The notes under the pieces: generated by a model
Seen by the model: the letters and a program-made list of their open reading frames with translations, nothing else
What the model was told of the DNA's origin: nothing
Databases searched by the model: none
Origin: Citrobacter farmeri
GTDB lineage: Bacteria > Pseudomonadota > Gammaproteobacteria > Enterobacterales > Enterobacteriaceae
Assembly (NCBI RefSeq): GCF_019048065.1
Contig: NZ_CP077291.1
Location: forward strand, 3,224,001-3,288,000
Length of the DNA stretch: 64,000 bases
Reading direction: 5' to 3'
Shown: one piece after another, positions 49,809 to 60,094 of the stretch
How the letters are laid out: the number at the start of each line of letters is the position of its first letter
How positions within the stretch are numbered: the first letter of the stretch is position 1
Program-made: the position numbers and the translations under genes

Positions 49809-50921
49809 ATGACGGATAATCCGAACAAAAAAACATTCTGGGATAAAATCCATATCGATCCCACCATGTTACTGATTTTGCTGGCGCTGCTGGTTTACAG
49901 CTCAATGGTTATCTGGAGCGCAAGCGGCCAGGATATTGGCATGATGGAGCGTAAAGTCGGTCAGATTGCGATGGGCCTGGTGATTATGGTGGTCATGGCG
50001 CAGATCCCGCCCCGCGTCTATGAAGGCTGGGCGCCGTATCTCTATATTTTCTGTATTATTTTGCTGGTGGCGGTCGATGCCTTCGGAGCGATCTCTAAAG
50101 GTGCGCAGCGCTGGCTGGATCTCGGCATCGTACGTTTTCAGCCTTCTGAAATCGCCAAGATCGCGGTTCCTTTAATGGTCGCGCGCTTTATTAACCGCGA
50201 CGTCTGCCCACCGTCCCTGAAGAACACAGCCATCGCGTTAGTGCTGATTTTTATGCCTACGCTGCTGGTGGCGGCGCAGCCTGATCTCGGAACGTCGATT
50301 CTGGTCGCCCTTTCCGGACTGTTCGTGTTGTTCCTCTCCGGCCTGAGCTGGCGTTTGATTGGTGTCGCGGCGTTGCTGCTTGCCGCATTTATCCCAATCC
50401 TGTGGTTCTTCCTGATGCATGATTATCAGCGTCAGCGAGTGATGATGCTGCTTGACCCGGAAACCGATCCGTTGGGTGCGGGTTACCACATCATTCAGTC
50501 TAAAATTGCGATTGGTTCCGGCGGCCTGAGCGGCAAGGGCTGGTTGCACGGCACCCAGTCGCAGCTCGAATTTTTGCCCGAACGCCATACCGACTTTATC
50601 TTCGCCGTACTGGCGGAGGAACTCGGTCTGATCGGGATATTGATCCTGCTGGCGCTCTACATTCTGCTGATTATGCGTGGCCTGTGGATTGCCGCCCACG
50701 CACAAACCACCTTTGGTCGCGTGATGGCCGGTGGACTAATGTTGATTTTATTCGTTTATGTCTTCGTTAATATTGGTATGGTGAGTGGGATTTTGCCTGT
50801 TGTAGGCGTTCCGCTTCCGTTGGTCAGTTACGGAGGCTCAGCACTGATCGTGTTGATGGCCGGGTTCGGGATTGTCATGTCGATCCACACCCACAGAAAA
50901 ATGTTATCGAAAAGCGTGTAA
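49809..50921 (+). CDS. mrdB: Peptidoglycan glycosyltransferase RodA
   Basis: A 370-residue SEDS-family lipid II polymerase with about ten helices, acting in a complex with PBP2. The family motif around [24 protein letters not shown] ([12 protein letters not shown] here, about 216-240) includes the catalytic Asp, and the C-terminal [15 protein letters not shown] is the SEDS signature. Directly follows mrdA; rlpA follows ten bases later. Confidence 0.98.
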   Translation: MTDNPNKKTFWDKIHIDPTMLLILLALLVYSSMVIWSASGQDIGMMERKVGQIAMGLVIMVVMAQIPPRVYEGWAPYLYIFCIILLVAVDAFGAISKGAQRWLDLGIVRFQPSEIAKIAVPLMVARFINRDVCPPSLKNTAIALVLIFMPTLLVAAQPDLGTSILVALSGLFVLFLSGLSWRLIGVAALLLAAFIPILWFFLMHDYQRQRVMMLLDPETDPLGAGYHIIQSKIAIGSGGLSGKGWLHGTQSQLEFLPERHTDFIFAVLAEELGLIGILILLALYILLIMRGLWIAAHAQTTFGRVMAGGLMLILFVYVFVNIGMVSGILPVVGVPLPLVSYGGSALIVLMAGFGIVMSIHTHRKMLSKSV

Positions 50922-50931
50922 GGGGTGCGCA

Positions 50932-52041
50932 ATGCGTAAGCAATTGCCTGGAGTCTGCGTCGCAGCAGGAATTATGCTGCTCGCGGCATGTACGAGTGAT
51001 GATGGTCAGCAACAGAATACCGTCGCGCCGCAGCCAGCGGTATGTAATGGACCCGTCGTTGAAATCAGCGGGGCCGATCCGCGTTTTGAACCGCTCAACC
51101 CGACCGCTAATCAGGATTACCAGCGAGACGGTAAGAGCTACAAGATTGTGCAGGATGTCTCGCGCTTTAGTCAGGCAGGATTCGCAGCGATCTATGATGC
51201 CGAACCCGGCAGTAACCTGACCGCTTCAGGTGAAGCGTTCGATCCGATGCAGCTCACCGCAGCGCATCCGACGTTACCGATCCCAAGCTATGCGCGAATT
51301 ACCAACCTCGCCAATGGACGGATGATCGTGGTACGCATTAACGATCGTGGCCCCTATGGTAACGATCGCGTGATTTCGCTGTCACGTGCTGCTGCCGACC
51401 GTCTGAACACCTCCAATAACACCAAAGTGCGTATCGATCCGATTATTGTCGCGCAGGATGGTTCACTGTCCGGGCCAGGTATGGCCTGTACCACGGTAGC
51501 TAAACAGACTTATGCCCTGCCCTCACGTCCGGATCTGAGCGGTGGTATGGGCAGTGCCTCCTCTGCACCGGAAGCCATGCAGCCACAGGGTGACGTTCGC
51601 GCCATCAGTAATTCCACGCTGCAAAGTGAAGACAACGCCGGCGCACCCGTTCAGAGTAGCGGCTTCCTCGGCGCACCAACGACCCTGGCCGCAGGCGTAC
51701 TGGAAGGCAGTGAACCGACGCCAGCGCCACAGCCCGCAGCTGCAACGCCCGCTAGCGCGCCAGTCAGTGCGCCGGCAGCTCCCCCTACCGCCACGCCTGC
51801 CGCCGCTTCCGCCAGCGGCAGTTACGTCGTCCAGGTGGGTGCGGTGAGCGATCAGGGGCGCGCCCAGCAGTATCAACAGCGCTTAGGCCAGCAGTTTGGC
51901 GTGCCGGGACGCGTCACGCAGAACGGCGCCGTGTGGCGTATTCAGCTCGGGCCGTTCGCCAGCAAAGCGCAAGCCAGTGCGTTACAGCAGCGCTTACAAT
52001 CTGAAGCCCAATTACAGTCCTTCATTACCGGCGCGCAGTAA
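50932..52041 (+). CDS. rlpA: Septal-ring lipoprotein RlpA
   Basis: A 369-residue outer-membrane lipoprotein (E. coli about 362). Start at 50932 (MRKQLPGVCVAAGIMLLAACTS) gives a lipobox LAAC; extra in-frame codons back to 50872 lie in mrdB. Double-psi beta-barrel domain (about 80-170, ASGEAFDP...HPTLPIPSYARITNLANGRMIVVRINDRGPY), a long Ala/Pro/Thr-rich linker (about 240-300) and a SPOR domain (about 295-369) that binds denuded glycan at the septum. RlpA of Pseudomonas is a lytic transglycosylase; in E. coli activity is not evident. Confidence 0.95.
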   Translation: MRKQLPGVCVAAGIMLLAACTSDDGQQQNTVAPQPAVCNGPVVEISGADPRFEPLNPTANQDYQRDGKSYKIVQDVSRFSQAGFAAIYDAEPGSNLTASGEAFDPMQLTAAHPTLPIPSYARITNLANGRMIVVRINDRGPYGNDRVISLSRAAADRLNTSNNTKVRIDPIIVAQDGSLSGPGMACTTVAKQTYALPSRPDLSGGMGSASSAPEAMQPQGDVRAISNSTLQSEDNAGAPVQSSGFLGAPTTLAAGVLEGSEPTPAPQPAAATPASAPVSAPAAPPTATPAAASASGSYVVQVGAVSDQGRAQQYQQRLGQQFGVPGRVTQNGAVWRIQLGPFASKAQASALQQRLQSEAQLQSFITGAQ

Positions 52042-52189
52042 CGTAACAAGGGCATCTGAAGTGTCAGTTTCTGTAAATGACGTTAACTACGTTAACAAAG
52101 TCGTGCGGAAAGTCAGATGCCTGCCGGTATTGCATTTGCTATAGTAGGGCACTTTTTTTAATTCCATCACGGACGTCGTAGTTCAGACC

Positions 52190-53401
52190 ATGAAGACCAC
52201 TTTTTCCGCTCGTTTCTTGCAGCGCATGGCGCTCACCACGGCTCTTTGTACAGCCGCTATTTCAGGCGCGCATGCCGATGACCTGAATATCAAAACCATG
52301 ATCCCGGGTGTTCCGCAGATCGACGCGGAGTCCTATATCCTCATTGACTATAACTCCGGTAAGGTACTGGCAGAACAAAATGCCGATACGCGTCGTGACC
52401 CAGCCAGTCTGACCAAAATGATGACCAGTTACGTTATTGGCCAGGCAATGAAAGCGGGTAAATTTAAAGAAACGGATTTGGTCACTATCGGGAATGACGC
52501 CTGGGCCACGGGGAATCCTGTCTTTAAAGGCTCATCGCTAATGTTCCTGAAGCCAGGCATGCAGGTTCCGGTGTCACAATTGATTCGCGGGATTAACCTG
52601 CAGTCCGGTAACGATGCCTGCGTTGCGATGGCGGACTTTGCTGCCGGCAGCCAGGATGCGTTTGTTGGGCTGATGAACAGTTACGTGAACGCCCTGGGTC
52701 TGAAAAACACTCACTTCCAGACGGTTCACGGTCTGGATGCCGACGGTCAGTACAGCTCTGCCCGTGATATGGCGCTGATTGGTCAGGCGCTGATCCGCGA
52801 CGTTCCTAACGAGTACTCCGTCTACAAAGAAAAAGAGTTCACCTTTAACGGCATCCGTCAGATGAACCGTAACGGTCTGCTGTGGGACAACAGCCTGAAG
52901 GTGGATGGTATCAAGACGGGTCATACCGACAAAGCTGGGTACAACCTCGTGGCATCGGCGACCGAAGGTCAGATGCGTCTGATCTCAGCGGTCATGGGCG
53001 GTCGCACCTATAAAGGCCGTGAAACGGAAAGCAAGAAACTGCTGACCTGGGGCTTCCGTTTCTTCGAAACGGTTAATCCGCTGAAAGCAGGTAAAGAGTT
53101 CGCGTCTGAACCGTCCTGGTTTGGTGATACCGATCGCGCCTCTTTAGGGGTCGATAAAGATGTGTATCTGACCATTCCACGTGGTCGTATGAAAGACCTG
53201 AAGGCCAGCTATGTGCTGAACAGCACGGAGCTGCATGCCCCGTTACAGAAAAATCAGGTGGTCGGAACCATCAACTTCCAGCTTGACGGTAAAACCATTG
53301 AGCAGCGTCCTCTGGTCGTTCTGCAGGAAATTCCCGAAGGGAACTTCTTCAGCAAAATCATTGATTACATTAAGTTAATGTTCCATCACTGGTTTGGTTA
53401 A
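52190..53401 (+). CDS. dacA: D-alanyl-D-alanine carboxypeptidase PBP5
   Basis: Trims the terminal D-Ala of peptidoglycan pentapeptides and maintains cell shape. A 403-residue class C PBP: signal peptide about 1-29 (ending AHA before DDLNI), SxxK in SLTKMM with Ser73 (Ser44 of the mature protein), SGN in SGNDACVA (about 139), KTG in [11 protein letters not shown] (about 242), and a C-terminal amphipathic anchor [18 protein letters not shown]. Own promoter probable in the 148-bp gap after rlpA; a terminator follows. Confidence 0.98.
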   Translation: MKTTFSARFLQRMALTTALCTAAISGAHADDLNIKTMIPGVPQIDAESYILIDYNSGKVLAEQNADTRRDPASLTKMMTSYVIGQAMKAGKFKETDLVTIGNDAWATGNPVFKGSSLMFLKPGMQVPVSQLIRGINLQSGNDACVAMADFAAGSQDAFVGLMNSYVNALGLKNTHFQTVHGLDADGQYSSARDMALIGQALIRDVPNEYSVYKEKEFTFNGIRQMNRNGLLWDNSLKVDGIKTGHTDKAGYNLVASATEGQMRLISAVMGGRTYKGRETESKKLLTWGFRFFETVNPLKAGKEFASEPSWFGDTDRASLGVDKDVYLTIPRGRMKDLKASYVLNSTELHAPLQKNQVVGTINFQLDGKTIEQRPLVVLQEIPEGNFFSKIIDYIKLMFHHWFG

Positions 53402-53454
53402 AAATCGAACACTTGAAAGTGTGATTTCCATCCCCATATACTAAGCATCAGTAA

Positions 53455-53484
53455 AACTCCCGCCCTCTGGCGGGAGTTGTTATT
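53455..53484 (+). terminator. dacA terminator
   Basis: AACTCCCGCC-CTCT-GGCGGGAGTT then GTTATTTATTT: ten-bp stem, interrupted T-rich tail, before ybeD. Confidence 0.78.
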
Positions 53485-53508
53485 TATTTACGTTACGCCG
53501 GAGCTGAC

Positions 53509-53772
53509 ATGAAAACCAAACTTAACGAACTGCTTGAATTCCCTACTCCTTTTACTTACAAAGTTATGGGGCAGGCGTTACCTGAGCTGGTTGAACAGGT
53601 GGTTGAAGTGGTACAGCGCCATGCGCCAGGTGATTACTCCCCGACGGTAAAACCCAGCAGCAAAGGCAATTACCACTCGGTTTCGATTACCATCAACGCG
53701 ACCCATATTGAGCAGGTTGAAACACTGTACGAAGAGCTCGGTAACATCGAAATCGTCCGTATGGTTCTGTAA
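53509..53772 (+). CDS. ybeD: DUF493 protein YbeD
   Basis: An 87-residue conserved protein (UPF0250) with an ACT-like alpha/beta fold in known structures, always found next to lipB in Enterobacteria. Sequence [21 protein letters not shown], a central Lys/Ser-rich loop ([17 protein letters not shown]) and [16 protein letters not shown] at the end. No catalytic motif is visible; an allosteric or regulatory role in lipoate metabolism has been proposed from context only. Confidence 0.93.
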   Translation: MKTKLNELLEFPTPFTYKVMGQALPELVEQVVEVVQRHAPGDYSPTVKPSSKGNYHSVSITINATHIEQVETLYEELGNIEIVRMVL

Positions 53773-53874
53773 TCCAGGCTCGGGCCCCGACCTTGTTCGG
53801 GTGCCCACCTCACCACCTCTTTGCTGTGATATACTTTTCTCCTCCTTTGGTTACTTCTCTACGGAGATGCTGTT

Positions 53875-54516
53875 TTGTCTCAGGATAAAATACTGGTCCG
53901 CCAGCTCGGTCTTCAACCCTACGAACCCGTCTCCCAGGCCATGCACGACTTTACCAACACCCGCGATGAGCACACTGCCGATGAAATCTGGCTGGTCGAG
54001 CACTACCCTGTTTTCACTCAGGGTCAGGCTGGGAAAGCGGAACATGTTTTAATGCCCGGAGATATCCCGGTCATTCAAAGCGATCGCGGCGGCCAGGTGA
54101 CTTACCATGGACCGGGCCAGCAGGTCATGTATGTTTTGTTGAACCTGAAACGGCGTAAGCTGGGCGTGCGGGAACTGGTCACACTGTTGGAACAAACCGT
54201 TGTGAATACCCTGGCTGAACTGGATATTGACGCCCATCCGCGTGCGGATGCCCCTGGCGTTTATGTCGGCGAAAAGAAAATATGCTCCCTCGGTTTGCGT
54301 ATTCGTCGCGGTTGCTCATTCCATGGACTGGCATTAAACGTTAATATGGATCTTTCACCTTTCTTGCGAATTAATCCCTGTGGTTATGCAGGTATGGAAA
54401 TGGCTAAAATATCTCAATGGGATAACGAGGCCACAACGGATAATATCCGACCACGATTATTAGCCAATATTTTAGCCCTGCTAAATAATCCCCATTACGA
54501 ATATATCACTGCTTAA
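53875..54516 (+). CDS. lipB: Octanoyl-ACP:protein octanoyltransferase LipB
   Basis: Transfers octanoyl from ACP to lipoyl domains, the first step of de novo lipoate synthesis. A 213-residue protein with TTG start at 53875 behind ACGGAGA, as in E. coli. The acyl-enzyme Cys169 (INPCGYAGM, by codon count) and general-acid Lys in [12 protein letters not shown] (about 135) are present, as is [12 protein letters not shown]. LipA, encoded 1.5 kb downstream, completes the cofactor. A TGGCCCA/TGGGCCA hairpin (54530-54553) follows. Confidence 0.97.
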   Translation: MSQDKILVRQLGLQPYEPVSQAMHDFTNTRDEHTADEIWLVEHYPVFTQGQAGKAEHVLMPGDIPVIQSDRGGQVTYHGPGQQVMYVLLNLKRRKLGVRELVTLLEQTVVNTLAELDIDAHPRADAPGVYVGEKKICSLGLRIRRGCSFHGLALNVNMDLSPFLRINPCGYAGMEMAKISQWDNEATTDNIRPRLLANILALLNNPHYEYITA

Positions 54517-54529
54517 CTTATTGAATGCA

Positions 54530-54553
54530 ATGGCCCAAAAATCTGTGGGCCAT
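54530..54553 (+). terminator. Hairpin after lipB
   Basis: ATGGCCCA-(8 nt)-TGGGCCAT, with no T tract on the plus strand, 13 bases after the lipB stop. Possibly a weak or processed 3' end. The remaining A/T-rich gap to ybeF (54554-54814) holds nothing else I can support. Confidence 0.4.
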
Positions 54554-54814
54554 TACCGCCTTCCGACTCAAATGCTTTACAATACCTCCTGGTTTCTATA
54601 TTTTCTGTTTATCTTAGCTTGAATTTTTAACGACTTTACCCCGTCATAAAAACGACGTAGGATTTTTCCTTATACAAACGTTAAACCTTCAATCAATTGC
54701 CATAAAAATGGTCATCGATACCGCGAGATGAACAATAGTGGTGAATAATACATTCATACAAAAAATACAAAGCACCACTATTATTTATAATGTGAATTAA
54801 ATTGGAGTTAGAAC

Positions 54815-55768
54815 GTGAGTGAGAATAGTAAGCCAAAAGAACATTTCTACGAACATCGCCCCGAAGATAAGCAGCAAGTATTCAGAACGCTAAGAAATAT
54901 CGACCTGAACCTATTGACTATTTTCGAAGCCGTTTATGTTCATAAGGGCATCGTCAATGCCGCGAAAATTCTCAATCTGACTCCCTCAGCGATCAGCCAG
55001 TCCATTCAAAAATTACGCACAATATTTCCCGACCCGCTGTTTATACGAAAAGGTCAGGGTGTCACACCCACCACCTATGCCACCCATCTGCACGAGTATA
55101 TTAGCCAGGGGCTGGAGTCGATTCTCGGCGCGTTGGACCTCACCGGCAGCTACGATAAGCAACGAACGATTACTATCGGGACCACACCATCTATCGGCGC
55201 ACTGGTGATGCCGACCATTTATCACGCTATCAAAACACGCCATCCACAGTTGCACCTGCGTAACATCCCCGTTCATGACGCCGAGACGCAACTCAGCCAG
55301 TTTCAGAGCGATTTGATTATTGATAACCACATCTACAGCAACCGCGCAGTAGAGAATCATGTTCTGTTTTCTGACAAAATCGAACTGGTCTGTCGTCAGA
55401 ATCATCCTTTCCTGACGTCCTTCCTGACCCCTGAGGCTCTCAACGGCGCAGAACACACTCTGTTGATGATCGAAGGGCAAAGTTTCACACTCCTGCGCCA
55501 GCGTATCCAGGAGCTGTTTCCCGACCGGCAAATCAGCTTTAGCAGTTACAACATTTTCACGCTGGCGTCGCTCATTGCACACAGCGACCTGGTGGGTATT
55601 ATGCCCTCTCGCTTTTTCACGCTGTTCAACCACTGCTGGCCGCTTCAGCGGATCCCTCACCCTTCCCTGAATCATGAAAAAATCGACTTTTCACTGCATT
55701 ACAATAAGCTGAGTTTACGCGATCCCGTGCTGGAGAACGTCATCACGGCGATCCGCGACGCCTTCTGA
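54815..55768 (+). CDS. ybeF: LysR-type regulator YbeF
   Basis: A 317-residue LTTR with an unusually long N-terminal extension (about 28 polar residues) before the helix-turn-helix (RNIDLNLLTIFEAVYVHKGIVNAAKILNLTPSAISQSIQKLR, about 29-70). The effector domain (from about 100) diverges strongly from E. coli YbeF, while the DNA-binding part is nearly unchanged. GTG start at 54815 with TTGGAG. Targets and inducer are unknown; it lies between lipB and lipA, so a link to lipoate is possible but unproven. Confidence 0.9.
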   Translation: MSENSKPKEHFYEHRPEDKQQVFRTLRNIDLNLLTIFEAVYVHKGIVNAAKILNLTPSAISQSIQKLRTIFPDPLFIRKGQGVTPTTYATHLHEYISQGLESILGALDLTGSYDKQRTITIGTTPSIGALVMPTIYHAIKTRHPQLHLRNIPVHDAETQLSQFQSDLIIDNHIYSNRAVENHVLFSDKIELVCRQNHPFLTSFLTPEALNGAEHTLLMIEGQSFTLLRQRIQELFPDRQISFSSYNIFTLASLIAHSDLVGIMPSRFFTLFNHCWPLQRIPHPSLNHEKIDFSLHYNKLSLRDPVLENVITAIRDAF

Positions 55769-55976
55769 AAAAGAAATGTTGCGACCTGGTCAAAACTGAT
55801 GCTGGGGAAATGGCACAAAACAACAACTATTTTACATTTTGCCGCTCACTCGGGCTGCTTTAAGACCTGTTTCAATGGTATACTGCGTGTAGTTAATTCA
55901 AAAATAGTTGATAAATACAACATTACCTTGAATTGAAACGCTTTCCCTCGTTATTCGCAACTGGAACACGCACGCT

Positions 55977-56942
55977 ATGAGTAAACCCATTGTGATGGAA
56001 CGCGGTGTTAAATACCGCGATGCCGATAAGATGGCCCTTATCCCGGTTAAAAATGTGGCTACAGAGCGCGAAGCCCTGCTGCGCAAGCCGGAATGGATGA
56101 AAATTAAGCTTCCAGCGGACTCCACTCGTATCCAGGGCATCAAAGCGGCAATGCGTAAGAATGGCCTGCATTCTGTTTGTGAAGAAGCCTCTTGCCCAAA
56201 CCTGGCGGAGTGTTTCAACCACGGTACTGCCACATTTATGATCCTCGGCGCCATTTGTACCCGTCGTTGCCCGTTCTGCGATGTGGCCCATGGCCGCCCC
56301 GTGGCACCGGACGCAAACGAACCGGTTAAGCTGGCACAAACGATTGCCGATATGGCCCTGCGCTATGTGGTGATCACCTCAGTTGACCGCGATGATCTAC
56401 GTGACGGTGGCGCTCAGCACTTTGCCGATTGTATTACCGCTATTCGTGAGAAAAGCCCAACGATTAAGATTGAAACGCTGGTACCTGACTTCCGTGGTCG
56501 TATGGATCGCGCCCTGGAGATTCTGACCGCCACTCCGCCGGACGTTTTCAACCATAACCTTGAGAACGTACCACGCATTTATCGCCAGGTTCGCCCGGGC
56601 GCAGACTACAACTGGTCACTCAAATTACTGGAACGCTTTAAAGAAGCGCATCCGGAGATCCCGACCAAATCCGGTCTGATGGTCGGTCTTGGCGAGACGA
56701 ATGCGGAAATCATCGAAGTCATGCGTGATTTACGTCGCCACGGTGTGACCATGTTGACGCTGGGCCAGTATCTGCAGCCGAGTCGTCACCACCTGCCGGT
56801 TCAACGCTATGTCAGCCCGGACGAATTCGAAGAGATGAAAGCGGAAGCGATGGCGATGGGCTTCACCCATGCTGCCTGCGGGCCGTTCGTCCGTTCGTCT
56901 TACCATGCCGACCTGCAGGCGAAAGGAATGGAAGTGAAGTAA
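55977..56942 (+). CDS. lipA: Lipoyl synthase
   Basis: A radical-SAM enzyme that inserts two sulfurs into octanoyl-lysine of lipoyl domains. 321 residues, equal to E. coli. The sacrificial auxiliary cluster is held by [12 protein letters not shown] (Cys68, 73, 79) and the SAM cluster by CTRRCPFC (Cys94, 98, 101); the C-terminal RSSYHADL includes the third ligand serine of the auxiliary cluster. Followed by its own terminator and by converging tatE. Confidence 0.98.
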   Translation: MSKPIVMERGVKYRDADKMALIPVKNVATEREALLRKPEWMKIKLPADSTRIQGIKAAMRKNGLHSVCEEASCPNLAECFNHGTATFMILGAICTRRCPFCDVAHGRPVAPDANEPVKLAQTIADMALRYVVITSVDRDDLRDGGAQHFADCITAIREKSPTIKIETLVPDFRGRMDRALEILTATPPDVFNHNLENVPRIYRQVRPGADYNWSLKLLERFKEAHPEIPTKSGLMVGLGETNAEIIEVMRDLRRHGVTMLTLGQYLQPSRHHLPVQRYVSPDEFEEMKAEAMAMGFTHAACGPFVRSSYHADLQAKGMEVK

Positions 56943-56976
56943 TCCTGAAATAAATACTTACATTTCACCCATAGAA

Positions 56977-57000
56977 AACCCGCATGATCGCGGGTTTTTT
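56977..57000 (+). terminator. lipA terminator
   Basis: AACCCGC-ATGATC-GCGGGTTTTTT: compact GC stem with T6, 34 bases after the lipA stop. Confidence 0.88.
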
Positions 57001-57039
57001 ATCGTCAGAGTAAAACGGATGAGCTTTTAGCTCCGGGTA

Positions 57040-57243
57040 TTACTCTTTATGAGAGAGTTTCTCAGCCTGAATGCTGCTGTCCGCGTCTTTTTTCGCGCCC
57101 GCATCTTCATCATTCATCGCTTTTTTGAAACCCTTAATCGCCGTGCCCAGGTCTCCACCCAGCGTACGTAACTTCTTGGTACCAAACAGCAGAACGACCA
57201 GTGCAGCCACCACCAGCAGTTTGGTAATACTAATCTCACCCAT
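57040..57243 (-). CDS. tatE: Sec-independent translocase protein TatE
   Basis: A 67-residue TatA paralogue: short periplasmic start, one transmembrane helix (about 4-21, [17 protein letters not shown]), the Phe-Gly hinge FGTKKLR, an amphipathic helix ([16 protein letters not shown]) and an acidic/basic tail. Can partly replace TatA in twin-arginine export and joins Tat complexes. Same length as in E. coli. Stands alone, 129 bp after ybeM on the same strand. Confidence 0.96.
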   Translation of the reverse strand: MGEISITKLLVVAALVVLLFGTKKLRTLGGDLGTAIKGFKKAMNDEDAGAKKDADSSIQAEKLSHKE

Positions 57244-57372
57244 AGATACCTTCTTAACGTAAAACAGGCGGCGTAACGCGCCCTGAGTAACCTGAGAATA
57301 TTAACGGTCATTTGACGCGCGCACACAATAGCAATCTGTAACAAGGTGAATCAAGCAGTGTTTAAAAAAACG

Positions 57373-58161
57373 TCATGATAATTGCGGTGGCACAAATCTG
57401 CGGTTACGTAATACCGGTAATTGCGCCCGCACCTGACGAATCCGCTCTGCGGAGATCTCCGCCATTACAAGCGTCGGGACGTCTGCCGCAGCCGCGATCG
57501 TCACGCCAAAGGGATCGATAATGCGACTCTGCCCGATGTTTTTGTTACCGCACTCCCCTGCGGCAATCATATAGCAGGTGGTATCGAGCGCGCGGGCAGC
57601 CAGCAGTGTTGACCAGTGGTGTTCCTTCAGCGCCCCTTTGACCCAGGCTGCCGGCAGAACCAGTACTTCCGCGCCCTGCAACGCAAGCGCCATCGATAAT
57701 TCGGGAAAGCGCAGGTCGTAGCAGGTCATCAAACCGACTCTGAGCCCCTCAACGTCCAGTAGTGGCGCGATGGCGTTGCCAGCATCAACATTACGGGACT
57801 CCTGAATGGAGAACGCATCATAAAGATGTAGCTTGGCGTAGCTTGCTACGACTTTCCCACCGCGCAGTGCCACCAGCGTGTTTACCGCACGACCGGGTCG
57901 CGACGGGACATGAAGAGTGAGAATGGTGGTCATCCTGTTCGAGGCGCTTTCCTGGCGCAGTCGTTTCAGAAAATCCCCCTCTAAATGCTGGGCGGATTTC
58001 ACTGACAAATCGGGATCCGAATCGTCTCGCGCCAGCAATGCCTCTGGCAAAACCAGCAGCGACGCGCCGTTTTCCGCCGCCTGCGACATGAGCGAGACAC
58101 AGGTATCTGCGTTCTTTTCCCACACAGGACTGACGGCAAATTGCCCAGCAGCAACTAACAT
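57373..58161 (-). CDS. ybeM: Deaminated-glutathione amidase YbeM (intact)
   Basis: A nitrilase-superfamily (Nit1-type) amidase that repairs deaminated glutathione, a by-product of transaminases. The ATG at 58161 ([12 protein letters not shown]) follows GGAGGAG and gives 262 residues; codons further up to 58197 are rejected. The Glu-Lys-Cys triad is complete: Glu40 (VLPEALLA), Lys110 (SYAKLHLYD) and Cys147 ([10 protein letters not shown]). In E. coli K-12 this locus is annotated as a truncated pseudogene, so this intact copy is informative. Divergent from crcB. Confidence 0.93.
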   Translation of the reverse strand: MLVAAGQFAVSPVWEKNADTCVSLMSQAAENGASLLVLPEALLARDDSDPDLSVKSAQHLEGDFLKRLRQESASNRMTTILTLHVPSRPGRAVNTLVALRGGKVVASYAKLHLYDAFSIQESRNVDAGNAIAPLLDVEGLRVGLMTCYDLRFPELSMALALQGAEVLVLPAAWVKGALKEHHWSTLLAARALDTTCYMIAAGECGNKNIGQSRIIDPFGVTIAAAADVPTLVMAEISAERIRQVRAQLPVLRNRRFVPPQLS

Positions 58162-58252
58162 AACTCCTCCGGTCAGGTTTATCAGACTCGCCAACAATGA
58201 TTATTCAGCGTTACACTTATCTTATATACCAACCAAATAGCAGGATTATGCA

Positions 58253-58636
58253 GTGTTACAACTTCTTTTAGCGGTTTTTATTGGCGGTGGCACAGGAAGT
58301 GTAGCGAGATGGATGCTCAGTATGCGGTTTAACCCTATGCATCAGGCGATTCCGATGGGAACCCTGACCGCAAACTTACTTGGCGCGTTCATCATTGGTA
58401 TGGGTCTGGCGTGGTTTAGCCGCATGACCAACATCGACCCCATGTGGAAAGTGCTGATCACAACCGGCTTTTGTGGCGGTCTGACAACCTTCTCTACCTT
58501 TTCGGCGGAAGTGGTATTTCTGCTTCAGGATGGACGACTGGGCTGGGCGATGCTGAATGTGTTGGTCAACCTGTTGGGATCGTTTGCGATGACGGCGCTG
58601 GCGTTCTGGTTGTTTTCCGCTTCCAGTGCGCACTAG
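58253..58636 (+). CDS. crcB: Fluoride channel CrcB/Fluc
   Basis: A 127-residue fluoride-specific ion channel with four helices forming an antiparallel dual-topology dimer. Conserved segments: [36 protein letters not shown] (Phe box and Na site) and [19 protein letters not shown] start at 58253; the nearby ATG at 58248 is out of frame. No fluoride riboswitch is visible upstream. It converges on cspE with a shared terminator. Confidence 0.96.
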   Translation: MLQLLLAVFIGGGTGSVARWMLSMRFNPMHQAIPMGTLTANLLGAFIIGMGLAWFSRMTNIDPMWKVLITTGFCGGLTTFSTFSAEVVFLLQDGRLGWAMLNVLVNLLGSFAMTALAFWLFSASSAH

Positions 58637-58640
58637 AGAC

Positions 58641-58670
58641 CAAAAAAAACCCGCTAATAAGCGGGTTTTG
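58641..58670. terminator. Bidirectional terminator crcB/cspE
   Basis: AAAACCCGC-TAATAA-GCGGGTTTT with A tract on one side and T tract on the other, between convergent genes. Confidence 0.85.
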
Positions 58671-58689
58671 AAATCTTGCTGACGTAAGC

Positions 58690-58899
58690 TTACAGAGCAG
58701 TTACGTTTGCAGCAGAAGGGCCTTTGGCACCGTTAGTGATTTCGAACTCTACACGCTGACCTTCAGCCAGAGTTTTAAAACCATTGGTCTGGATTGCAGA
58801 GAAGTGTACGAACACGTCTTTGCTGCCATCTTCCGGAGTAATGAAACCGAATCCTTTGGACTCATTAAACCACTTAACGTTACCTTTAATCTTAGACAT
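58690..58899 (-). CDS. cspE: Cold-shock-like protein CspE
   Basis: A 69-residue single cold-shock domain with RNP1 (KGFGFI) and RNP2 (VFVHF); constitutive RNA chaperone and transcription antiterminator. The start at 58899 ([15 protein letters not shown]) is conserved; ten extra codons to 58929 are leader sequence. C-terminus ends AANVTAL instead of the AANVIAL I recall for E. coli. Its promoter is probably at 58949-58977. Confidence 0.97.
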   Translation of the reverse strand: MSKIKGNVKWFNESKGFGFITPEDGSKDVFVHFSAIQTNGFKTLAEGQRVEFEITNGAKGPSAANVTAL

Positions 58900-58948
58900 C
58901 AAAATTACCTTTACATGAAAAATAGACACAAATGCTGTGTCGGGTATC

Positions 58949-58977
58949 AGTACACCAATTGTGGTTCACTTTGTCCA
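58949..58977 (-). promoter_or_regulatory. Candidate cspE promoter
   Basis: Reading leftward, TGGACA (58977-58972) and TGTACT (58954-58949) with a 17-bp spacer, about 45 bp before the cspE start. Confidence 0.45.
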
Positions 58978-59072
58978 GTCGAACTTTGGCAAAAAGTGAT
59001 AAAAGTCGCGTTATTTTTTGGCATAAGCTTATATCACTCTGTTTTATATAAAATTTTCTGCCACCACCAGGC

Positions 59073-59651
59073 TCAGAACTGAAAACGCATCCACGCAAAG
59101 TAGACGTTGCCGTTGTTATAAGTACCGGGGATATAGGTCATCTGAAACGTCGCAGGACCGTAACCGATAGAGGCCAACGGCAGCAGGACAGGGAGCGGAA
59201 TGTAGTTCCAGTTATCACGTGCCGTTACGCCGGCGGTAAAACCCAACCCCAGATGAAATTTGTCATCCGGCAGCGGTCGCCAGGTACCCTCCCAGCCATA
59301 ACCGCCAATCGGTTCCCATTTGTTCCATGAATCTTTAAAAGCCATAATATACAGGCCGTGCCAATTTCCCTTTTCATCCCAGCGCGACTGACCAAAACCG
59401 CCGCCCCACGGACGCTCGTTATAACGATCGGTTTTTTCCTTATCATAGGCAAAACGCGCATGCCAGGTAATGGCAGGAATATACAAATCATAATGTTCAG
59501 GCTGCTGCCAGGTTTCGGCAACATTGTCTGTAAAAGTATTAAACCACCCTTTTTCTTCTCCCGCTGCATGCGGCAGTATCGCTAACTGAATAAAAAGAAA
59601 TGAAAAAAGGAAAAAAAATTTTTTAGTTGTGCTCACAACAGTTATTACCAT
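59073..59651 (-). CDS. pagP: Lipid A palmitoyltransferase PagP
   Basis: An outer-membrane enzyme that moves palmitate from phospholipid to lipid A, giving resistance to cationic peptides. 192 residues: signal peptide about 1-30, amphipathic N-terminal helix ([16 protein letters not shown]), eight-strand barrel and C-terminal aromatic residue (WMRFQF). Active-site His in [10 protein letters not shown] (mature His33) and Asp/Ser in FKDSWNKW (mature 76/77) are intact. The signal and first mature residues differ from E. coli, resembling Salmonella. Likely PhoP-controlled, but no clear PhoP box is seen. Confidence 0.96.
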   Translation of the reverse strand: MVITVVSTTKKFFFLFSFLFIQLAILPHAAGEEKGWFNTFTDNVAETWQQPEHYDLYIPAITWHARFAYDKEKTDRYNERPWGGGFGQSRWDEKGNWHGLYIMAFKDSWNKWEPIGGYGWEGTWRPLPDDKFHLGLGFTAGVTARDNWNYIPLPVLLPLASIGYGPATFQMTYIPGTYNNGNVYFAWMRFQF

Positions 59652-60094
59652 TCTTAAGATCAGTTTTTATTGTACCAAAAATAACTTGAATGAAACCTTA
59701 ACAGCAGCCGCACTGACATGAATCAGATTGTTCTAAGATTTTAAGCGCACGCATTAAACCTTATGCTTTGAAGTGTTATTTATCGCTGAAGGGTCAGTCA
59801 GATATTGTATGATTTTCATTCGGTCACGGTGAAAACACTCTTTAACCCTCGGTTATTAACAATAAGAAAACACAAACAAAACAAAAATAAAACAATCATA
59901 AAAATTTCAGAAAATATGAAAATAAACTATTTCGTCTTCATCCCCCTGACGTAAAAATAGCCGCTTGCCGACAGTTAATCGTTCTGTTTATTGATTTTAA
60001 TCAGCAAGCAGCAGGCACTTATTCGGCACATTTTCACCCCAACACTTAGCATTTTCTTAATTTTACTTCTGGTGTCCACGCGACAGGGGAAACA
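59652..60094. other. A/T-rich divergent pagP-dcuC intergenic region
   Basis: 443 bp without a gene. It holds a TACAAT -10-like element for pagP (59674-59669, minus strand), a long A/T-rich tract (59870-59935) and the dcuC FNR site. Nothing else is supported. Confidence 0.6.
59991..60004. promoter_or_regulatory. FNR site of dcuC
   Basis: TTGAT-TTTA-ATCAG matches TTGAT-N4-ATCAA with one mismatch, 91 bp before the dcuC ATG. FNR activates dcuC anaerobically in E. coli. Confidence 0.75.

Noticed and set aside
58162..58252. Possible fluoride riboswitch upstream of crcB
   Set aside because: The conserved GGNGAUGG and downstream pseudoknot elements are missing; the gap is only 91 bp and fits a divergent promoter.
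59675..59712. PhoP-box-like GGTTTC-N5-AGTTAT upstream of pagP
   Set aside because: Half-sites match the (T/G)GTTTA direct repeat poorly and the spacing to the -10 is not standard, so I do not call it.
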